In this document: piece after piece, positions 57,201-64,000 of the stretch
How positions within the stretch are numbered: the stretch's first letter is position 1
Layout of the letters: every line of letters starts with the position of its first letter
DNA from: Enoplolaimus lenunculus
Lineage: Eukaryota; Nematoda; Enoplea; Enoplida; Thoracostomopsidae
Direction of reading: 5' to 3'
Length of the DNA: 64,000 nt
Assembly (NCBI GenBank): GCA_030248215.1
Contig: JASANG010003248.1
Coordinates: 186,001-250,000 of the forward strand
Notes under the pieces: model-generated
The model's database searches: none
What the model was told of the DNA's origin: nothing
The model's input: the letters and a program-made list of their open reading frames with translations, nothing else
Program-made: the position numbers and the translations under genes

Positions 57201-59900
57201 CTTTTTTGACCGAGTCCGCCAATCAGTGCCTATATGCTGTTATACTTCCTTGTGGTATGCTAAATACAATTCTGTGCATAAGACTGTTTATGTATGTTGT
57301 AGATCAGTCTACGCGTGTGTAGATTGCGTAGCTTGCTCGTTTACTGTTGGTATTGAAACCGAATCCTCAGTTTGTGCTATCTTATTCAGTGTGATTGATT
57401 TCTTGCTTGTTCTACGATGTCCGTTTGAGTAGAACACGAAGTAATGTCTTGTTCTGTCGGCGTGATTTGGGTATCGGTGCAATGCTCTATTTGCATTGAT
57501 TCGTCAGTGACTGGCTGTTTGGTGTCAAGTATTTGTAGAATTTCAAAATGTTTTATTGAGTTTATAATAATTGCTTTAATAATAGGTATCTGTCCTAAAA
57601 GACACCTGCAATTAACAAAAATTGCACTTTAGAGGCAGGGTAAAATCGTCGGTTGAGTGCAAGAATATTTAAGAAACAAAGATAACTAATTTTTGAGTGA
57701 AGATAATGTAAATCTGTTTCTTATTTTGCGCGCCACACGACTGAAATTTATGTAATTGTAACATAGATATTCTGTTTCTCAATTTCGTTTGTTCCTTTCG
57801 GAAACGAAAATATTGTATGTTATAAATCAGTAATTCATACTTGCTTTTTTGTGAGCACCATGTTAGCCAATCTATGTTCTCATTGTCCTCCAATGTTAAA
57901 ACAGCATGCAAACTGTTTTCAGTCGGCATGTATTCATGAAAACCACGATAAACACGAGGAATAGCTCCAACGACAGTAGCTCTAATAAATCATTCTTTTT
58001 GTGTTCGCTGATAGGCAATTAGTTCGCATATAGTTGCTGCAAGTGGTTGCTGGAGCCGCATAGAGCGTTGTTCGACTGCGGTAAATCCATCGGCATTCTA
58101 ATCATATTTGACGTAGTCTGCCAGCTTGACTCATTATTTTAAGATTGCTCCACTGTACAGCACTTCCACAGCCAAACACTCGGCAACATGTTTTCATATC
58201 AAAGAAATTCGAATGATCCATTTCGTGAATCAAGAAAGATGTTCGGGTAGTATAAACTAAATCAAAACGTGCTACAAATGAGAGAAATGAATGAATGGTG
58301 CCTTAAGCAATCGGACGACGCTAAAATTTGTTTAATATAATCAAGCTAAAAGGCTTGTACAAAACAAAAGTGTGAAGAGACAGTTTTATTATCCTTACCA
58401 GATTATCTGTCTGTCGATCTAGTTTTACAGATAACTTCCACCCATTCTGTTTAACTGAAGATTTTCATCCATTTTTTGCACCGTCGATTCTGGAATGCAC
58501 TGCGTCAGGGTCAACCTCCATTTGGGTATGTCCAGGTTCTAGGTAAACAATTCAACGCTTTTTAGAGCGTAAATTTCGCAAAATAACAATTAAGTAAATC
58601 CATCAAGCCATCTTTTAATTTTACCTAGTTTGCCTTTAGCGTAAATACTAAAAACCAAAAGTAAACTTGCGAAGCAAACTGAGTGAGCTTTATATGTTGT
58701 ATATAGGTTGCTGAGTATTCATGTGGTGGTATTGTTAAACCAGCTAGACCAAAAATATATTGTGTCCACTCACAGAAAGGCACACAGCAGCTTTATGAAA
58801 ACATAACACTCTGCAAAATGCGTTTATGTATGCTGTTCATGCATCCAATTCCACAACAAAGGGATACAAAATGTCAAGTTTGCACAGTGGCAACCTACAG
58901 AATGTGAAGAAGAAAAAGAACGCACACGCCCTCAAAGTACACACTTCACAGATAGATAGGGAACGTTGATACAATTGTTATAATATAGTATTATTAGCAA
59001 TTGGTTCTAAGTTCATATTGTAGACCTTGAAAGGCTGTTGGGATAATGAGCTTTGTTCAATTTTTGGCTCGCCGTATAGAGACTCTGGGCGCAGGTTCAG
59101 AATTTTGATGGTTGTATACATGTTCTGGTGATTGAGTATTTAGTGCACCAACTGTCAACTGTGGGCGTCCGTCTTACCGGCCACTTAGCGAACTTCTCTG
59201 CTTCTAAATGAGCCATCTCTTAGATAACCACTCACACAACGTAATAGCACGTTTTTCTTTTTAGCCGGAGCTCCCTTTTTCGTCAAATTGATCACTTGAA
59301 TGCCACATTTAGCTAAAACCTCAGGGTTGTGGCTTTGACTGTACGTTTGCGTTTGGTTACCAACGTTTCCTTCGCTTTAGACAGGTTCCGAGGTTTGTGT
59401 TGGTTGTGCGAATTTTTTGAACATCCAGTTGCTTTAAAATTTTCCATTTTGCAAAGATGACTGCTAAACTGAGTTTTGCCTACATTGACAAAAATTACAT
59501 ATTGCCACACTTATATGTACCAACATATAAAAATCAATTAATCTTACATTTTGACAGGTTTGTGTGGAGTGTGGCAACATGTAATTTTTGTTAATATAAA
59601 CCCCAATAAACTGGTAGTCAGTCAGTATCCGAAAAATGACGATTAAATGAGCCATAGTTAACGGCAACCATTTTGTTACGGCTGTCATTTGCCTAACTAG
59701 GCGGCAAAGTCGGCGAGACAACTACGCGCTGCAGTAACCCGCAGAGCTCATCATTATCCCAACAGCCGTTTCAAAAGCTACCAATGCACATGATGTAGGT
59801 CACAGCATGGAACCAATGCTAATATTTATGCATACAGCGAGGTCTGACGGGCTCGAAAGGACCAAACTTTCTCACCATTTGAAAATTTTTTATTTTTTCA
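57200..59900 (-). pseudogene. Decayed coding-like region with a DDE-transposase-like motif
   Basis: The minus strand has several short protein-like open stretches (for example 57669-57929) that do not connect. At 58533-58510 it reads GHTQMEVD followed shortly by a His. To my recollection GHTQME(C/V)D marks the C-terminal part of a DDE-type transposase family found in invertebrates. The rest I cannot identify. Probably a broken DNA transposon. Confidence 0.35.
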
Positions 59901-59906
59901 TATGAA

Positions 59907-60672
59907 ATTTATTTGATTTGTTGAATTTAGTAGTGGTCATAAAACAGGTCTTTAGGGTCTATATTATGCTCGGAAGGGTTCAAAAATGCCAAAATGGAAC
60001 AAAATTTGGAAAAATTTGAATTTCGCGTATGAAGTTTATCTGGTTTGAGGAGTTTAATAGTGGTCATAAAACATATTTTTAGGGTCTAAATAAGGGTCTG
60101 AAGGGCTTGAAAACGCTACTATGTTCCAAATTTCCATATGAAGTTTATTTAGTTTGGAGAGTTTAGTAGCGGCCATAAAACAGGTCTTTGAAGTCTGAAT
60201 ATGGGTCTGAAGGGTTCGAAAAAGTCAAAATGGCCCAATTCGAAAAATTTTGAATTTATAGAAGTTAACTAAATAAGCATGAAGATATACGCTCGTTTTT
60301 ATAACAATTTGACAGTATTAGCTACCGCCATGCCTAAAATTGACAAAAATAAAGCCGAATGTTTTACTCTTCTCAGGAGGGCAAAAACACTAGTGAATTG
60401 TTTGCGAGTTATTCAGTTTGGGGAGTTTAGTAGCGGCCATAAAACAGGTCTTTGAAGTCTGAATATGGGTGTGAAGGGTTCGAAAAAGTCAAAATGATCC
60501 AATTCGAAAAATTTTGAATTTAAAGAAGTTAACTAAATAAGCATGAAGATATACGCTCGTTTTATAACAATTTCACACTATTAGTTACCGCCATGCCTAA
60601 AATTGACAAAAATAAAGCCGAATGTTTTACTCTTCTCAGGAGGGCAAAAACACTAGTGAATTGTTTGCGAGG
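59907..60672. repeat. Tandem repeats: units of 110-120 bp and a 264-bp duplication
   Basis: The motif gtttagtagcggccataaaa recurs. The last two units form a near-identical 264-bp tandem pair (about 60150-60408 and 60414-60672; matching points 60171/60435 and 60281/60545). Confidence 0.85.
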
Positions 60673-60699
60673 CAGTCCTTCGATGACATAAATATCAGA

Positions 60700-63600
60700 T
60701 AAGCTGAGGTTTAGAATATACTTTCAAACCCATTTAAAATACTTGAATAAGGTGTTTAGTTAACATGCGGATAAAAAATATAATCAAACTTACTCATTTC
60801 TTTCAGCAACAGTTGCAGTTTTCTTTCGCACGCTGGCCGTTTGCAGATGCACTGGTGACGTCAAGGAACGTTATTTTCAAAACAATATCACTGTGGTCCC
60901 AGGCGACCTCAATTCCAGGTTCAAGATTAGCAGCAGCGACGCGCACTTCAATCTGCAGCGTGGGCGTTTTTCAGAATTGAACCACACAGAGAGCCTTAGC
61001 CCTTTGTCGTTCATTACTCCAGCAATGATGGAACGAACTGTGCGCTAGCATGCTTGTCCTTACAGTTAATGGAGTAACGGGCCGCAATGTCTGAGCTTTG
61101 AATAGGTCAATTGTCAACTATTATAATAGTTTCAAATATTTGTCGAAAAATTTCATGCAGTAGTCTAGATGATGCCGTGCAATCTCGAAATCGCCACTTT
61201 CTTCCATTTAACAATTTCGCATCGAAGACTTTTTAGCAAATCGACAAGTATGGCCGTGTTCACTGTGAGCCATAGGTATTTCTGGTGTCGTATTCTCTAA
61301 GGAATACGTCACGTCATTTCTGAAAATTTAATGCCAGTGCTTGATTGTTTTGCAGCTTTCACTGAAGTATCAGTCATATTGAGGAATGTGGTTCGTCCTT
61401 TACTCTGCCCACCTTCAGAAGGAAATCGAACTCGCAGTGTGCGAACGGCCGCTTGTGAAAGGCGTGGCGTTATTTTGCAGTCCAACTTTTGTAGTAGCTG
61501 TCTGTTTTTGTTGGCGAGCGTCGTGTGTAGGTTGTTGAGCAAATACTTTTTGAACCACAAAATTTCTGATTCGCAAATTACCTTCAAACGATGCATTGAG
61601 CGCGATTGCTGCTTTTAAACCGTGATAGCACGCTGCTTCTGCCGAGCAAATTTTTAGCGCAATTAAGCGTGCACGTTGTCAGTTTTTTTGTTAGCAAACG
61701 TGACTAGAAATAGTTCTTTGATTCGATCTTCCACTTGATCCGATAGCACAAATGAACAATCAGAAGACGCTAAACACGCCGATTCTGAAATAAGTTAATA
61801 ACCTGTAAAAATTTTCCATTGAAGTGACTTCTGAACATTTTAGATTTAGTAGCAGTACTTGCTTCTTTGGATTAAATCTTAATTTCCGTTAAAGATTTAT
61901 ACTTTCAAGTGTAAATTTAATACTCACCTTCATCCGCCGTTTTTTCTCTGGGGTGCTTGATGCATGGTTTGTTGGATGATCAGTGGTTATTTTACTAGCC
62001 GGCATTTCAGAGCAATGTCCACCGACAATTCGATTACAAGTTCCTGCGGCTAAGTACAGGTTTGAAACTTTAAACCTGACGCAAATATTGGCGTGGGTTT
62101 TGGCAGAATAATTCATGTATCTGAGGACACAACCATTCTGGGACGCAGAAAACATACGCCAATGCGTGCTGAATATCGGAGAGTTCGGGAAAACGTCCTC
62201 CTCCTTCTCCGTATAGTGCTCTAAATTGATTGAGCAACTGGCTTCTGTTGCCAAGGTTTTTTCCGTTATTGTTGAACAGGAAGCAGTTGTCAATATTTTG
62301 ACTCAAAGGATTATCCTACTGCGAGTACGAAAGTGCGTTAGGTGCCCGTGCCCGGATTTTTTTCCTATAACTGAGGAATCGGACCAAAGACAACAGTACG
62401 GTGAGAACTATCGATGCGAATTTTCACGAATTTTCCCTTCCTGAATGTGAATTGGAACAACTGGCTTTTCATTTGATAGTATTGTGTGTTCTCGCTTCTT
62501 AGCCGTCATGTATTCGTGCAGAGTCATTATTGTTGCCACTTGTGCTGGCGAACCATGAGCTAGAGTAATGGCATTTATGAATCTGTTCAAAAATGACGGG
62601 CGTGTGTAACTTGGCCCCCACATCTGGCGCGGTTAACATCGTCATTACGCAGTTAAAGATTTCCTGCGGATTAAAGTCTGCGTCAACTGCGTTGTTAGCT
62701 TAATGGTAGTGTCTTTCTTTACAACGCAATATAATACCCCCATCTTCAACCCTTTGTTTGGGTCATGCTTGTGTAGCCAGAGTAAGTTCATTGAAAAATT
62801 TCAATGGCCGTAGCGATGTGGGTTTACATGCCCCCGAGACTCACAGCGGTTAATTCAGGAACTGCATCAGCTCCGTCATGTCCGCGAAGCAACGCAGCGA
62901 CCGCAAGCAAACGGTGTATTGTGTCCACAAGTCGTTTGTAATTTGTCGACTTCGTGTTACTCGACGCGGCTAAGTGTTCGAAATCGTAAAGTAGCTGATA
63001 CTTTGAATTGTTGTACCGAACTCCGCGGGTGGCGTGGCTCATAATTGCTTCAATTCGTGCCGTTTGTAAACAGGAGTATTGCCATTTTGAACCGAGCATA
63101 ACGTAATCCTTGTAATCCATGGAATTATAACCCGGACGCGGCACGATCATGTCATCAAATGTTCCGTTAGGTTTTTTACCTTTTCAAATTTTGGATCACT
63201 AGCAATTAGTTCCTAAAGCTGTTCGTCGCTCCAATCCACGCGGTTTCGGTTTTTTCGTCAACAGGCAGACCGCGGCATAACTGCCTTTGGGGTTAACTTT
63301 GATACGGTTCAGTGAGTGCTGATGTGCGTGTTGACCGACGCACTGCTGATTGATTGTCAGTTGATTAGGTTGCCCGATTCTGAACCCAACGAGGGTTGTA
63401 ACTCGAAAAAGTTGAATACTTTGAATCGTTAGCGTCGGAATCGTACGAGGAAAATTCTGATTCGGAATCGCCGTTACTGTCCTATTTCGTAGACCGAACA
63501 AAACCGCCGATTTGAAAACGCCACATCGGGAAACGCTCCGACGTTAAAGGAACATCTTTGGCGCTGCAGATTGAAAACTCATTTTGCACAGTTAAGGACG

Positions 63601-64000
63601 ATCTTCGGAAGACTCAACTTCGAGGAGTTGTTAATGATGTGCGTTCTCGGAAAACAAATCGCATTGTCGGACAAATTGTGCAATTTTACAATATTAACTG
63701 TGAAGCGGTGACAGGTGCAATTATTGAAGCGTAGGGCCGTATAAGTTAATGAAATTGGAGCTATAACGTTAAAGAAATGGTTCAAGGCATTCAAAGAACA
63801 CCTACGCAGCTATTATTTAGTACCGACTAAAACTATACGTTAACCTTCCATTGTTTTTCAGTGATAGCCGTGAGTGACTATTCGAACCAACTCAACTGGT
63901 CCCGACTACGCGGTATAAAGTTGTGGATGAGTATACAAGTCCAGATGGAAAAGCTAGATGGTGACACAACGACGGCTCATCGTAATTTACTGAAATAATA
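60700..64000 (-). pseudogene. Unidentified decayed coding-like region
   Basis: Several minus-strand frames of 70-134 codons (61309-61596, 61889-62293, 62408-62623, 62824-63150, 63199-63501) look protein-like in composition and are less AT-rich than the left half of the window. No family motif recognised. It seems to be an old, broken insertion or dead gene, possibly of mobile origin. The type is unknown. Confidence 0.3.

Noticed and set aside
57200-64000. Virus-derived or capsid-bearing element
   Set aside because: No recognisable capsid, polymerase, integrase or terminal repeat was seen, so I leave the origin open rather than assign a family.

Overview
The window is AT-rich animal nuclear DNA with canonical GT-AG introns and dense small inverted-repeat transposons. 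The two recognisable genes and the repeat landscape suggest an invertebrate. A tunicate-like or other marine invertebrate deuterostome is possible, but I cannot place it firmly from sequence alone.

Two genes are certain. On the minus strand, nine exons between 56051 and 34864 encode the AAA+ core and complete C-terminus of ORC1, the largest subunit of the origin recognition complex. Its 5' part (BAH domain and linker) was not found in the window. On the plus strand, nine exons between 43020 and 54152 encode a complete 752-residue SLC6 sodium- and chloride-dependent transporter of the amino-acid class. The whole transporter gene lies antisense inside one ORC1 intron of about 15.1 kb, between the Walker A and Walker B exons.

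From 1 to about 33.6 kb I found no convincing gene. This part holds non-autonomous transposons and tandem arrays. Several families can be delimited by terminal inverted repeats (TIRs) and target-site duplications (TSDs): hAT-like elements with 8-bp TSDs, many carrying telomere-like TTAGGC units; Tc1/mariner-like elements flanked by TA; Harbinger-like elements with 3-bp TSDs; and 263-bp elements flanked by TTAA that contain a tRNA-type pol III promoter. The same families fill the introns of both genes and so account for much of their intron length.

A recurring theme is elements whose interior repeats one short motif many times: CCGGAACCGG, TTAGGC, ATATCATATGATAT, TTTCCAGG, a 21-bp GC-rich unit, and others.

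From about 56.1 kb to the right end there is decayed coding-like sequence, mostly on the minus strand. It includes one short motif like that of a DDE transposase, plus a 264-bp tandem duplication. I could not identify the source of most of it.
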